From CAIYTF01 sp963664845 (GTDB lineage: Bacteria; Bacteroidota; Ignavibacteria; Ignavibacteriales; Ignavibacteriaceae), in the NCBI GenBank assembly GCA_963664845.1, contig OY761615.1, forward strand, positions 4,650,001-4,714,000: a stretch of 64,000 nucleotides of DNA, read 5' to 3'. Below the pieces are notes generated by a model, which saw only the letters and a list, made by a program, of their open reading frames with translations, had not been told where the DNA came from and did not search any database. Position numbers and translations under genes: made by a program. This document shows, piece by piece, positions 26,009 through 36,102 of the stretch (its first letter is position 1; the number at the start of each line of letters is the position of its first letter).

Positions 26009-26932
26009 ATGACAAGAATAGTTACACTTTTTCTAGTGTGTGGACTAATGTTCACAGCAACAGTATTTTCACAAAGTGCATTTTCAACGCAGTGGAAGAT
26101 GACTAAAACTGATACCATCGAGGTATCTGCTAAATCCGGCAACATAATTGCCGAAAAAGAGACATTTTCCGAGCTTATGGTTTGGGGCTATAACGGAACG
26201 CCAAATGGACCGGCAACAGCGGACAGTGCCCAGAAAGTAAGTCTCACGGTAACGACCTGGCCGTTTGAAAAAGGTGTTGGATATGTTAGTACCCGTTATA
26301 TTCAGTTTAAAGTATCGCCAGTCAACCTTGCCGGGAACGTAATGACGGTTAGTACACTGAAGTTATCGCTTGCCGGTCATGGTGCAAGTACGATGAACTT
26401 TGAAATCTATTGTTCAAACGATGGATTTGCGACCAGTACAAAGCTTAATGCTTCTTCACTGGCCCCCGGAAAAGACGTGTGGGTTACCTTGACCTACTCA
26501 CCGGCCATGACAGTGCAGCCAGGTCAATCGTTTTCGGTTAGAGTACATCCCTGGTACAATTCCGGTTCAGGCGGACAAACCGGCAAAAGCGTTTGCCCTC
26601 AGGATGTGCAAATTTCAGGGACAACTGCTTTGGCGCCGACTGCTGTTTCAGACGTGAGAAAGATCGCGGCGACTTTCCGTTTAGATCAGAATTATCCTAA
26701 TCCGTTCAATCCTACAACGGTTATCAGCTATCAATTGCCGGTTGACAGCCGCGTTCAGCTCCGTGTTTACAATGCATTGGGCAACGAAGTTGCCTCTTTG
26801 GTTAACAGAGAACAAACCAAGGGAGCCTATAATGTTAATTTCAATGCTGCCAACTTGCCCAGCGGAATTTATTATTACAAACTGGAAGCAGGCTCATTCA
26901 CGCAAATGAAGAAAATGATGCTGCTGAAATAA
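26009..26932 (+). CDS. Small T9SS-secreted protein of unknown function
   Basis: A 307-aa exported protein. It has a signal peptide (RIVTLFLVCGLMFTATVFS), a beta-rich domain of about residues 25-215 with no family I recognise, and a T9SS sorting domain (about 228-307, core QNYPNPFNPTTVI, ending MKKMMLLK). The middle has SLTVTTWPFEKGVGYVSTRY and FSVRVHPWYNSGSGG, resembling beta-sandwich domains found on T9SS pectinases. Such a fold would fit carbohydrate binding or a catalytic-free adhesin. It stands alone between uxaC and a long gap. Secretion is well supported, function is not. Confidence 0.7.
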   Translation: MTRIVTLFLVCGLMFTATVFSQSAFSTQWKMTKTDTIEVSAKSGNIIAEKETFSELMVWGYNGTPNGPATADSAQKVSLTVTTWPFEKGVGYVSTRYIQFKVSPVNLAGNVMTVSTLKLSLAGHGASTMNFEIYCSNDGFATSTKLNASSLAPGKDVWVTLTYSPAMTVQPGQSFSVRVHPWYNSGSGGQTGKSVCPQDVQISGTTALAPTAVSDVRKIAATFRLDQNYPNPFNPTTVISYQLPVDSRVQLRVYNALGNEVASLVNREQTKGAYNVNFNAANLPSGIYYYKLEAGSFTQMKKMMLLK

Positions 26933-27598
26933 ACCATACACCATGGCGGTGTGTAATGGTGTCAATTTAACATAAACGGCAAGACACTAACTTTGAGTTT
27001 GTCTTAGAAACGGATCGGATATACTATCCGTCCATTATTATCGTTATGTTGACGCTATTGTACGGAGTGAGTACTCCGGCGACTCACTGCAAGTTATTGC
27101 TGCTGAACCTTGATCATTCGAATAAAAGAGGACAGTCAAGCAATGCAATACATGGTCAAATAGTAAATAATTGATGAATCGCTACTTTGACGGTAATCTA
27201 TTGGCAATTTTCCTCAATAATGACAGATTTTATCATTGCGAAGAGCTCCATTTTAGCCAAGACAAGAGACTAACTCTTCGCAATGATCCTTTTTTAGTAA
27301 GAAAACAGTTCCAACACACGATAGTCAGTTCAGCGTTTTAACCACAGGCTGCAAACTGAGATAACTTCGAGAAAAAGACGGAGGCGCCTTTTGAAACAAG
27401 TTCTTACAATAATACCCCCCAATTGCTTCCCTCTTCCTCTTGAACAGGAACGGATTGCTTTGTGCAATTCTTTCAGTCTATCTACCTTTCGAAGCGCTAC
27501 TCCCAAAATTTTTACAACCCACAAGGTCTTCTTTCATAATCTCGCACTTCAGTGTTGGCAGCACAATTCATAGACAGTGTAATAAGGGAAATGTTGAT
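26933..27598. other. Intergenic region with several inverted repeats
   Basis: About 660 bases. ACACCAT (26938-26944) with ATGGTGT (26956-26962) may end the preceding transcript. CGGAGT/ACTCCG (27063-27078) is a short palindrome, and a long inverted repeat lies at 27232-27287. Short open frames here have no family features. Confidence 0.5.
27232..27295. repeat. 14-bp perfect inverted repeat followed by T-run
   Basis: ATCATTGCGAAGAG (27232-27245) and its exact complement (27274-27287) enclose 28 nt; six T follow from 27290. It can act as a terminator or be a REP-like element. ATTGCGAAG-type palindromes are a common dispersed class in many bacterial genomes. Confidence 0.55.
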
Positions 27599-28336
27599 TT
27601 GGTACGTGGGAAAAAGGTAATTGTTGTTTTTCCGGCCTATAATGCTGCAAAAACGCTCTCGGCAACCTACGCTGAGATACCCAAGGACATAGTTGATGAA
27701 GTAGTTTTGGTTGATGATGCAAGTTCCGATGATACGGCAGTTGTAGCTAAGCTGTTGAATATACGAACCATCATTCATGACCAAAACATTGGCTATGGCG
27801 GCAACCAAAAGACGTGCTATCGCGCTGTGTTGGGAACAGATGCTGATATCATCATATTGCTGCATCCTGATTACCAGTATACTCCGAAGCTTATCAGCGC
27901 CATGGCATATCTTCTGGAATCCGGTGAATATGATGTTGTGCTTGGTTCACGTATTCTTGGCGGGAAGGCAATCAGCGGGGGAATGCCGGTTTACAAGTAT
28001 ATAAGCAACCGTTTTCTAACCTTTATCCAGAATGTGTTCATGGGCACCAAACTATCGGAGTATCACACCGGCTATCGTGCCTACACCAGGGATGTTCTTA
28101 ACGGAATTAATTGGGATCGGAATTCGAATGATTTTGTCTTCGATAATCAATTTCTATCCCAGGTTATATTTGCGGGATATCGAATTGCAGAGATAACATG
28201 CCCGGCAAAATATTTTTCGGAAGCCTCTTCCATCAATTTTCTCCGAAGCCTAAAGTATGGGTTTGGTTGTTTGGCAACAGCACTTTCGTTCAGGTTAGCG
28301 AAGTGGGGTATACTAAAGTCCGAACTGTTTTCGTGA
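27599..28336 (+). CDS. Family 2 glycosyltransferase
   Basis: A 245-aa GT2 enzyme of the polyprenyl-phosphate sugar transferase kind. KVIVVFPAYNAAKTL opens the nucleotide-sugar fold, VVLVDDASSDDT follows, ILLHPDYQYTP replaces the usual DxD with HPD, and EYHTGYRAYTRDVL is the typical later block. No in-frame ATG lies near the conserved start. The TTG at 27599, with AAGGGAA about 9 nt upstream, fits the family best; the frame is open upstream to an ATG at 27440 with unconvincing sequence. There is no C-terminal membrane anchor. It has no evident link to pectin use and is flanked by two long gaps. Confidence 0.75.
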   Translation: MVRGKKVIVVFPAYNAAKTLSATYAEIPKDIVDEVVLVDDASSDDTAVVAKLLNIRTIIHDQNIGYGGNQKTCYRAVLGTDADIIILLHPDYQYTPKLISAMAYLLESGEYDVVLGSRILGGKAISGGMPVYKYISNRFLTFIQNVFMGTKLSEYHTGYRAYTRDVLNGINWDRNSNDFVFDNQFLSQVIFAGYRIAEITCPAKYFSEASSINFLRSLKYGFGCLATALSFRLAKWGILKSELFS

Positions 28337-28636
28337 GATTTTGATAAACTTTTACTGCCAGTACCTGGCGCTCTGCGATGTGGACATGGCCCTCAAAGGC
28401 AGGGACAGGTTCTAAGCACAAACACACGGCTCAAAGTGGGGCGTAAGAACGCGCGGTATGCGGTGATGTTGCACATGGTTATTCCTGCTGAGGATTGCAG
28501 CCATATCTCGTATGGTGCTTGTATTTAACAGAATAAAGAGCATGGAGCACAATGTAGCCTGTATGACAGCGTTTAAAATGGTTTTGCCATATTAAGTTGC
28601 TGAAAAATTCACTTGCGTTGAGGAAGATTTTTTGTT

Positions 28637-28652
28637 AAGTTAACGTTTAAGT
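28637..28652. promoter_or_regulatory. Partial operator-like site
   Basis: AAGTTAACGTTTAAGT: the right half matches the consensus half-site CGTTTAAGT exactly, the left half only partly. Followed by TTGTAGCCGGGAG, loosely like the start of the 21-nt leader element. Confidence 0.3.
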
Positions 28653-28972
28653 ATATTATTGAGAGTTGTAGCCGGGAGTAATTCCGGTTGTGAAGGTTCA
28701 AATCGAATGATCCAGTTATTGGAAAGTGAACTTCATCAACTCGCGGAGTATGCTATTATACTTCATTGACTACCACTTCCAGCTAAGATCCTTCAAGTTC
28801 ACCAGTGCTGATAATTTCATCTAATATAAGAAGAAACTCATTTATCAGGCACAACAACATTAAACAGCAAACCTTGACACTGTATTGCAAACAGGTTTTT
28901 GGTTTGACACATGGAATAAAAATCACAAACATTACTTGATAATGGCGCAGCCACTGTTTTTTTGCGCGCATA

Positions 28973-28998
28973 TACTTTAACGTTAAAGTAAACGTTAC
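28973..28998. promoter_or_regulatory. Operator-like palindrome before the 1669-aa gene
   Basis: TACTTTAACGTTAAAGTA (28973-28990) is a perfect 18-bp palindrome, the best copy in the window. An overlapping GTAAACGTTAC (28988-28998) may be a second site. It lies 75 bp upstream of the start codon. Confidence 0.6.
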
Positions 28999-29065
28999 AA
29001 TTCTTTTTATGATTTTCTTTTATCGGATAAGTTGTTCAATAACAAGATAGAGTAAAGGAGTAGAG

Positions 29066-32000
29066 ATGAGTAGAAGTGTTACTGTTCGTATTTTTCTTTT
29101 GACATTATTGCTTGGTGCAGCCCATATGTTTGCACAGAGCAAGCAATTAATTGGATCCCATCCAGCGATGGATGGCGGATTTGAAGGACAAACTGTAGGT
29201 ACAATGCCTACTTCAGCAAATGCAACACTTTGGTCGCATACTGCATCTGCCGCCTTAGGAACCGTTGTAAGTGGAAGTGCGCGAACAGGAGCCCAATATG
29301 GGCACTGGGCGCCTACGAGCACCGGGAAATATTTTAAAACTCCCTATAGTGCTACAGATACGATAGCAGCATCCAAAGCATACACCATTCAGCTGTGGTA
29401 TAAGACACCCTCAGCAACCTCAACTACAGCTACTGCTCAATTATTCATTTCACCTGCTGATATTTCCCCTATTGCGTATAATACGACAACATTTTCATTT
29501 ACAGGAACAAGTAATGTCTGGACAAAAATTTCCAAAACGGTTACAACCGGATCGGGGTGGACAATATCAAAATTTCTTGCAGGTATTAAAGAGGGATCAG
29601 GTACCACTTGGGGTACTTCTATTGATGTAGATGATTTTAGCATATATTATGGTGACTTGGATGAAACAGCACCTGATGCACCGACAGCACCACAAGTACA
29701 AATGGCATCGGGAACCTCTTTGACGGTAAGTTGGACTGCACCGGCAACAGGAGTTGACGGCGGTGGTTATATGGTTGTTCGTGGAACATCTGATCCGACC
29801 ACTGCGCCGAATGCTAATGGTATATATGCTCTTGGAAACAGCGTGGGTACAGGAACTGTAGCTTTCGTTGGAGCAGGTACGTCATTTACTGATGCAGGTC
29901 TTACTTCCGGAACAACTTATTATTATCGTGTTTACACAGTTGATAAGGCGTTTAATTATTCCGGATCAATTTCTGGGAACGGAACACCAACTTCAACAAC
30001 CATTGCAACTGTTTCAACAACGAATGTATCAACCATATTATTAACATCTGCAACCGGCAGTGGTGGAAATGTTACTTCAGACGGTGGCGCTTCTGTCACC
30101 GACAGAGGCGTTTGCTGGAGTACGACCTCCGGAGACGAAACAGCCACAGGTTCCCACACTGCAGCAGCAGAAGGGGGGACAGGAACGTTTACGGCTGATC
30201 TTACGTCATTGACACCAAATACCAAGTATTATTACAAAGCATACGCGGTTAACAGTGTTGGCCCGGCTTACGGTTCAGAGTCAAGCTTCACTACGCTACC
30301 AAATCCTCCAACTGTGGGTACAGGAGATTCTCCTTTGGCAACCGGTTTTACCGCACACTGGTCAGCACCGACGGGGCAGGGAACCGAGACCTTTACCTAT
30401 TCGGTTGATGTAAGTACTGATAATACATTTGCGACAATTACAAAGCAACAAACCGGAATTTCGTCTTCATTTCTCTCAGCAACGATTGGCGAGTTGAATG
30501 CTTCAACTGAATATTATTTTAGAGTGAAAGCGGTAAATACAACAGGAAGCTCTGATTGGTCTGGGGTTAGTGCAGTTATCAAAACCTCAGACCCTACTCC
30601 AACCCTTATTGTTGGAGCAATAACAGCTTTTGGTAATCAGACAGTTAATTCAAAATCAGCAGAAAAATCCTATTCGGTTTCGGGTAGTTATTTAACGGCA
30701 AATGTCGTCATAACAGCCCCCAGTGGATTTGAAATTTCTACCACATCAGGATCAGCTTATAGCAGTACTTTAAGTTTAGTTCCTTCAAGCGGTAATGTTT
30801 CATCTACCATTTATGTTCGATTCCACCCGGTAGCTGCTACTTCTTATTCGGATAACATTACTCATGCAAGTACCGGTGCCACTAGCCGGGATGTGGCCGT
30901 ATCAGGAACTGGAATTGCAGTAACCGCCCCAACCGCATTAAACGTTACCCATAAGTCTGATAATATTGTTCGTTTAACCTGGACTGTTCCAAGCGGTTTT
31001 TCTGATACTGTTCTGATCTTTGCACGCTCTGCAGGTGATGTTAACTATACATGTTCAGGAGTTGGAAGTGCATATAATAATGCGAATTCGCTTTTGACGT
31101 CAGCAGGAACGTATGGTGATCCAACCGCAGATAATTATCTTGTTTATTCCGGGACAGGAACGTCGGTTGAAGTTACCGGATTGACGAACGCAACCGCTTA
31201 CTATTTCAAGGTGATTGCGTATAGCGGGGATGCTTATTCTTCCGCAGCAAGTGCAAATACAGTGACCGCAGTTCAACCTACAACATCGTTAGCGGGAACA
31301 ACCGCTGATGCACAGACCGTATTAACATGGGTTAATCCGACTTATAACAGTCCACAGGCTAATTATTGGGACGAAGTGATTGTTGTTGCCAAAGCAGGAA
31401 GCGCGGTCGATCAGACTCCCAGCGGAGATGCAAGCAGTTTAACGGCAAATGGAGCTTTTGGAAGCGGCACTGATCTGGGCAGCGGAAGCTTTATTGTCTA
31501 TAAGGGTAGCGATGCTACTCAGACTGTTACCGGATTAACAAATCTGACAACGTATTATTTCAAAACTTTTGTGCATCATGGATCGGCTTGGTCAACAGGC
31601 AACGAAACCTCAGTTATGCCCTATCCATATGCAATTGGGGACTATAAAGCAGTTGCGTCAGCAGCCTGGAATGTCTCCTCAACATGGAATAAATGGACCA
31701 GCAGCGGCTGGGGCACCTCATCTGATTATCCTAATTCCTCTTCTGCCAGTGTTTATATTGATGGCAGTTTTGCAGTAACCTGTACTACTGGGAATGCTTT
31801 TTCCGTAAAGAATCTCTATTTAATGAATGGCGGTTCTCTGGTATCGCTAAGCCCTGTAAAAACAGTAGTGCCCATTTCTGTCTATGGAACAACTGTCCAG
31901 GTTAATGCAGGATCAAATTTAGGAAGCACCAATACAGGCGATAATGCAGATGGATTGAGCCTGTATCTGTATAACGCGGGAACAACAACCATTACCGGAA

Positions 32001-34075
32001 CAGGCGGCACAATAAGTTTATCGAAACTGATAAACTATACAGCAAACTCAGCGATTGTGATTGATCATGATATGACTCTAAATTATCACGGTTCCGGAAA
32101 CGCAGGTAATGCATTTGCTTATTATACAAATAGCGTTTCTGGCACTACCTTAACCGTAAACGCAGGCAAAACCTTAACGTTTGCTCCCTGGGCCTGCTTC
32201 AATTCGATTTCCTCATCACATTCAACCCCGGCTGTATCGCAAACGATAAATATTAATGGAACACTTACGTTTAGCCCAGGCGTTCCTAATCCAAGCACCG
32301 CCACTTCATTAGGTTGGGCCGGGCATGCTTCAAACTATTTAAGTCTGGCTGTGGCGAGCGGTAACTCGATTACTATGAACATTGGAGCTGCCGGAACATT
32401 AAACGTTACGCAATTCTATCCAAATGGAACTCTTGCAAATAATAATCCAGGTGGAGGTGTTGCCGTCACGATCAATAATTCCGGTGTGATTACTATTTCC
32501 GATACTGCTGATTTTAGAAAAACAGATCAGTTCATAGGCGGTTCCGGGACAATTAATCTTAATGGCACGATACTCGTTGGCTCCACTGATGGAATCACTG
32601 CCTCATCCGCCCTGGGACCAATTCGGACCACAACCAGAAACTATGGAAACTGTCCTAATTTTATTTATCAGAACCCAACACCAGCGGCACAGGTAACAGG
32701 TGACGGACTTCCTGGATCAGTCACTAAGCTAACCATCAACAACACCGCCGGCGTAACTTTAACCAACAGCACAACTGTGAATGGAACGCTAGTCTTGACG
32801 TCAGGCACGTTTGATGCCAACAGTAATCTGACAATGGGTGGCAGCGGAATCATTTCTTCCAGCGGAGGAAGTATCTCTAACTACAGCACACCGATTGCTC
32901 AGGCCAACGTTTCGGGCGGAACGGTTGCTATTGGTAGCAATGTCACCAATTTAACGGTGAACGGGTCTACAACCATCTCAAACAGTCCTACTGTTGCCGG
33001 AACACTTACGTTATCTACCGGTAATCTTACCGTCGCAACAGGTCAGTCTCTTACTTTAGGCAGCGGTGCGTCACTTAGTGGTGAAACTGCCGGAAAATAT
33101 GTCATTGGTAACATTCAAACAACCCGTGATCTTTCAGGTTCGGGAGCCGTGAATGTTGGCGGTATGGGTATAAGTATTGATCCAAACTCCAACAATCTCG
33201 GCAGTACGCTGGTAACCAGAACTGCAGGCACCAATGGCATAGTGACGGTGAATTCTGTAAGCGGAATAAAACGCACATGGAAAATAACCCCTACAACACA
33301 GCCATCATCAGAAAATCCTGTATCTGTAACCTTAAGCTGGGTTTCCGATGATGATAACGGAAAAACCATTTCTGCCCTTTACGTCTGGAGAAGTGATGAC
33401 AACAAGGCTACCTGGCAGTTAATCGCAGGTCCATTAGATGGTTCAGGCCGCTCAGTCACTTTCACAACAACCAGTTTTTCTGATTTTACTCTTACGGATG
33501 CTAACGCACCGCTTCCTGTTGAACTCTCAACTTTTACTGCTTCAGTTAATGGAAGGGTAGTCAAACTGGATTGGAAGACGGAAACAGAAGTCAATTTTGC
33601 AGCTTTCCAAATCGAACGGAAAAACGCGGATGGACTAAATTGGACAAAAGTTACGGAGATCAAAGCTGCCGGAAGCAGTAACGCACCAAAGGATTATTCG
33701 TATTCGGATAGAAATATTACTGCCGGGAATTATAATTATCGTTTGAAGATGATTGATAATGACGGCACATATAAGTACAGCAAAGTAGTAGAAGCAGGAG
33801 TTGCCAAACCTACCGCGTTCAAACTGGAACAGAACTATCCAAACCCGTTCAACCCAACTACTACAATAAATTACGATTTACCGATTGATGCTCAGGTTCA
33901 AATCAACATTTATTCCATAACCGGGCAGTTGGTAAAAATACTGGTTCAGGAAAAACAAAGTGCAGGTTACTACTCAGTGCCGTTTAACGCAGCCGGACTT
34001 GCATCGGGTACGTATATTTATCAGCTTCGTGCAGGTTCATTCATTCAATCAAGCAAGATGGTTATTCTTAAATAG
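29066..34075 (+). CDS. Giant T9SS surface protein with FN3 and mosaic modules
   Basis: A 1669-aa secreted protein with a strong ribosome site (AAAGGAG) and a signal peptide (TVRIFLLTLLLGAAHMFA). In order: a carbohydrate-binding-like beta-sandwich (about 30-200), an FN3 domain (200-310), a TSDGGASVTDRGVCWST module (315-410), FN3 (411-505), an FGNQTVNSKSAE module (511-616) and FN3-like repeats (620-850). Then come a TW-type module starting DYKAVASAAWNVSSTWNKW near 855, long beta-helix-like repeats, a LPVELSTFTASVNG linker domain and the T9SS sorting domain (about 1588-1669, core QNYPNPFNPTT, ending SSKMVILK). No catalytic site is recognised. Probably a pectin-binding or scaffold protein on the cell surface, behind the best operator in the window. 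Confidence 0.8.
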   Translation: MSRSVTVRIFLLTLLLGAAHMFAQSKQLIGSHPAMDGGFEGQTVGTMPTSANATLWSHTASAALGTVVSGSARTGAQYGHWAPTSTGKYFKTPYSATDTIAASKAYTIQLWYKTPSATSTTATAQLFISPADISPIAYNTTTFSFTGTSNVWTKISKTVTTGSGWTISKFLAGIKEGSGTTWGTSIDVDDFSIYYGDLDETAPDAPTAPQVQMASGTSLTVSWTAPATGVDGGGYMVVRGTSDPTTAPNANGIYALGNSVGTGTVAFVGAGTSFTDAGLTSGTTYYYRVYTVDKAFNYSGSISGNGTPTSTTIATVSTTNVSTILLTSATGSGGNVTSDGGASVTDRGVCWSTTSGDETATGSHTAAAEGGTGTFTADLTSLTPNTKYYYKAYAVNSVGPAYGSESSFTTLPNPPTVGTGDSPLATGFTAHWSAPTGQGTETFTYSVDVSTDNTFATITKQQTGISSSFLSATIGELNASTEYYFRVKAVNTTGSSDWSGVSAVIKTSDPTPTLIVGAITAFGNQTVNSKSAEKSYSVSGSYLTANVVITAPSGFEISTTSGSAYSSTLSLVPSSGNVSSTIYVRFHPVAATSYSDNITHASTGATSRDVAVSGTGIAVTAPTALNVTHKSDNIVRLTWTVPSGFSDTVLIFARSAGDVNYTCSGVGSAYNNANSLLTSAGTYGDPTADNYLVYSGTGTSVEVTGLTNATAYYFKVIAYSGDAYSSAASANTVTAVQPTTSLAGTTADAQTVLTWVNPTYNSPQANYWDEVIVVAKAGSAVDQTPSGDASSLTANGAFGSGTDLGSGSFIVYKGSDATQTVTGLTNLTTYYFKTFVHHGSAWSTGNETSVMPYPYAIGDYKAVASAAWNVSSTWNKWTSSGWGTSSDYPNSSSASVYIDGSFAVTCTTGNAFSVKNLYLMNGGSLVSLSPVKTVVPISVYGTTVQVNAGSNLGSTNTGDNADGLSLYLYNAGTTTITGTGGTISLSKLINYTANSAIVIDHDMTLNYHGSGNAGNAFAYYTNSVSGTTLTVNAGKTLTFAPWACFNSISSSHSTPAVSQTININGTLTFSPGVPNPSTATSLGWAGHASNYLSLAVASGNSITMNIGAAGTLNVTQFYPNGTLANNNPGGGVAVTINNSGVITISDTADFRKTDQFIGGSGTINLNGTILVGSTDGITASSALGPIRTTTRNYGNCPNFIYQNPTPAAQVTGDGLPGSVTKLTINNTAGVTLTNSTTVNGTLVLTSGTFDANSNLTMGGSGIISSSGGSISNYSTPIAQANVSGGTVAIGSNVTNLTVNGSTTISNSPTVAGTLTLSTGNLTVATGQSLTLGSGASLSGETAGKYVIGNIQTTRDLSGSGAVNVGGMGISIDPNSNNLGSTLVTRTAGTNGIVTVNSVSGIKRTWKITPTTQPSSENPVSVTLSWVSDDDNGKTISALYVWRSDDNKATWQLIAGPLDGSGRSVTFTTTSFSDFTLTDANAPLPVELSTFTASVNGRVVKLDWKTETEVNFAAFQIERKNADGLNWTKVTEIKAAGSSNAPKDYSYSDRNITAGNYNYRLKMIDNDGTYKYSKVVEAGVAKPTAFKLEQNYPNPFNPTTTINYDLPIDAQVQINIYSITGQLVKILVQEKQSAGYYSVPFNAAGLASGTYIYQLRAGSFIQSSKMVILK

Positions 34076-34608
34076 GACCACAGATTAAACTGATTAATAT
34101 GATTTACCTGATTAAGAAAAATGACAGGAAATGATTGTCAGAAATAGCGAAACAACAAATGACGCGATCTGAATCAGGGCGTCTTATTAGTCACGCAAAT
34201 CAAAAATAGTTTCTCTCTCTCTCGGGAACCATGGAGTCCATCCCTGCGGGCTCCATGGTTTTCCCCATTAAACGGGGTGCCCTGTTATTTCGTTATCCCC
34301 ATTTTCGTAAGCATTATCTGTACATGGCACTAAGCTACGTGGCAGGGCGAGGAAGAAGACAGAAGCGTCTATTAAAATTTTATACTAACAAACCGTTTTA
34401 ACGGTATGAGATTTCGTGTGCCTTCTCTGCTGTGCAGTCCATACCGGCATCAACCCGGTATGGAGCACGGCAACACGTCAGGCACGCCATATTCATTCTC
34501 AGATATGTCAGATTACCTTGTTCCGTCAGATGTTTTTCTGCAAGATCGCAATGTAATTTTTAATGATGAATGATTTTATTTGGAAAAACAATAACGGAAA
34601 AGGATCCG
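34076..34608. other. Intergenic region rich in hairpins
   Basis: About 530 bases. AACCATGGAG (34227-34236) with CTCCATGGTT (34251-34260) encloses a CCC/GGG mini-stem; CCCC/GGGG lies at 34263-34277; ACCGTT/AACGGT at 34392-34405; TCCATACCGG (34438-34447) with its complement (34455-34464). No gene is seen. The first hairpin, followed by TTTT, may end the large gene's transcript. Confidence 0.5.
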
Positions 34609-36102
34609 ATGAAAAAGACAATGATAATGATGCTCCTGATTGGCGTTCTGCTGATACAGGTACAGGCAAAAACAGTATATGTAGCAACGACAGGCAGCGA
34701 CAGCAATGCAGGCACCTTCGAAATGCCCTATGCAACCATAACCAAAGCTTTGAGTGGCCGTGTGGCGGGTGATTCAATAGTGGTTCGGGGCGGCACATAC
34801 AAAAATACAGCAACAATCAAAATGAACGGAAGCGGAACTGCAGATAGCCGGCTGTTTCTTGTTACTTATCCCGGAGAACGCGCAACTCTGGATTTCTCCT
34901 CAATGGCCGAGGCAAGTTCCAACCGGGGAATAGTATTGTCGGGAAGTTATTGGTATATCTATGGAATAGATATTAAAGGGGCGGGCGATAATGGACTGAA
35001 TATTACCGGTTCGCATAATATTATTGAATTCTGCTCGTTCTTTGAGAACAGGGACAGCGGTTGCCAACTTAACACCGGTGCATCATACAACAGGCTTATC
35101 AATTGCGACTCCTATTATAATATTGATGCCAGCGAAGGGAATGCAGATGGCTTCTCTCCCAAGATGGATGTTGGTACAGGAAACTTTTTTTACGGATGCC
35201 GGTCATGGCAAAACTCTGATGATGGTTGGGATGGTTACCTCCGGGGAGCGGATAATGTTACTGACACATTGGAAAACTGCTGGTGTTTCAAAAACGGTTA
35301 CCGGAAAGATGGCAGCGCCAGTGATGGAAACGGTAACGGATTTAAAATGGGCGGCAGCGACGCCAAGAATCTTGCTCATAATTTTGTGCTTATCAACTGT
35401 ATATCCTTCGATAACCGTGTTAAAGGTTTTGATCAGAATAACAACGTTGGATCCATGACTCTGATAAACTGCACCAGTTACCACAATGGAACGAATTACA
35501 GTGTCAGTTCATCAACGCTTACGGCCGGTCATGCTCTGACGGTCATTAATTGCACGATTTCGGGAACCAAAGGCACAGTAAGCGCCAACGTTGAAAAAAC
35601 GTGTAATTGGTCAACAGCAACAACTGATTTTGTCAGCCTGGATACAACGGGGGTTCGTGGTCCAAGAAAAGCGAATGGGAGTTTGCCGTTTCTTCCTTTT
35701 CTGCGTCCCAGTGCAACGGGCAAGTTGATTGATGCCGGAACCAATGTTGGACTTCCGTTTATTGGGAGTGCTCCTGATATTGGCGCATTTGAATATGGTG
35801 TTGAAACAGCAGTTTCAGGTCAATCATCTTTAAGGGTAAATGATTTTCAGTTATTGCAGAATTATCCGAATCCATTTAATCCTTCAACGATGATCTCCTA
35901 TGGGCTCCCGTTCAGCGGTCGTGTACAGTTGAAGGTGTATAACATTATAGGAACGGAGATAGCAACACTGATCGATCAGGAGCAGAACAGCGGCACATAT
36001 ACGGTCAATTTTAATGCCGGGAGTTTTACTTCAGGCGTATATTTCTATAGGCTCAACTACAATGGTGTTAGTTTAGCACGCAAAATGATTTTAACGAAAT
36101 AA
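34609..36102 (+). CDS. Pectate lyase, family PL9, T9SS-secreted
   Basis: A 497-aa exopolymer-degrading lyase with a signal peptide (MKKTMIMMLLIGVLLIQVQA). The PL9 beta-helix carries the Ca2+ ligands D180 (ADGFSPK), D204, D205 and D208 (SDDGWD), and the Bronsted base K272 in KGFDQN. This agrees with the known Pel9A lysine at 273 and its Asp cluster. It cleaves polygalacturonate by beta-elimination. A T9SS sorting domain (about 417-497, core QNYPNPFNPSTMI, ending ARKMILTK) should put it on the cell surface or in the medium. The ATG at 34609 has AAAAGGA upstream; a TTG or ATG upstream would precede the signal peptide. It is a paralogue of the next gene. Confidence 0.93.
   Translation: MKKTMIMMLLIGVLLIQVQAKTVYVATTGSDSNAGTFEMPYATITKALSGRVAGDSIVVRGGTYKNTATIKMNGSGTADSRLFLVTYPGERATLDFSSMAEASSNRGIVLSGSYWYIYGIDIKGAGDNGLNITGSHNIIEFCSFFENRDSGCQLNTGASYNRLINCDSYYNIDASEGNADGFSPKMDVGTGNFFYGCRSWQNSDDGWDGYLRGADNVTDTLENCWCFKNGYRKDGSASDGNGNGFKMGGSDAKNLAHNFVLINCISFDNRVKGFDQNNNVGSMTLINCTSYHNGTNYSVSSSTLTAGHALTVINCTISGTKGTVSANVEKTCNWSTATTDFVSLDTTGVRGPRKANGSLPFLPFLRPSATGKLIDAGTNVGLPFIGSAPDIGAFEYGVETAVSGQSSLRVNDFQLLQNYPNPFNPSTMISYGLPFSGRVQLKVYNIIGTEIATLIDQEQNSGTYTVNFNAGSFTSGVYFYRLNYNGVSLARKMILTK

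Larger units (their letters stand above)
28337..29065. other. Intergenic region with two operator-like sites
   Basis: About 730 bases with no supported gene. A half-conserved operator at 28637 and a perfect one at 28973 lie about 340 bp apart. Between them are no family-like frames. The first may be a relic of a lost gene's promoter. Confidence 0.5.

Noticed and set aside
27440..27598. N-terminal extension of the glycosyltransferase to an ATG
   Set aside because: The added residues do not look like a signal or a GT2 N-terminus, and the TTG at 27599 has AAGGGAA upstream; the choice is still not certain.
28783..28971. Minus-strand open frame of 62 codons
   Set aside because: Low-complexity sequence, no ribosome site and no family match; it ends just before the operator at 28973.
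29437..33663. Several minus-strand open frames within the 1669-aa gene
   Set aside because: They mirror the Thr/Ser/Val-rich repeats of the sense gene and have valine/proline-rich products typical of antisense shadows.
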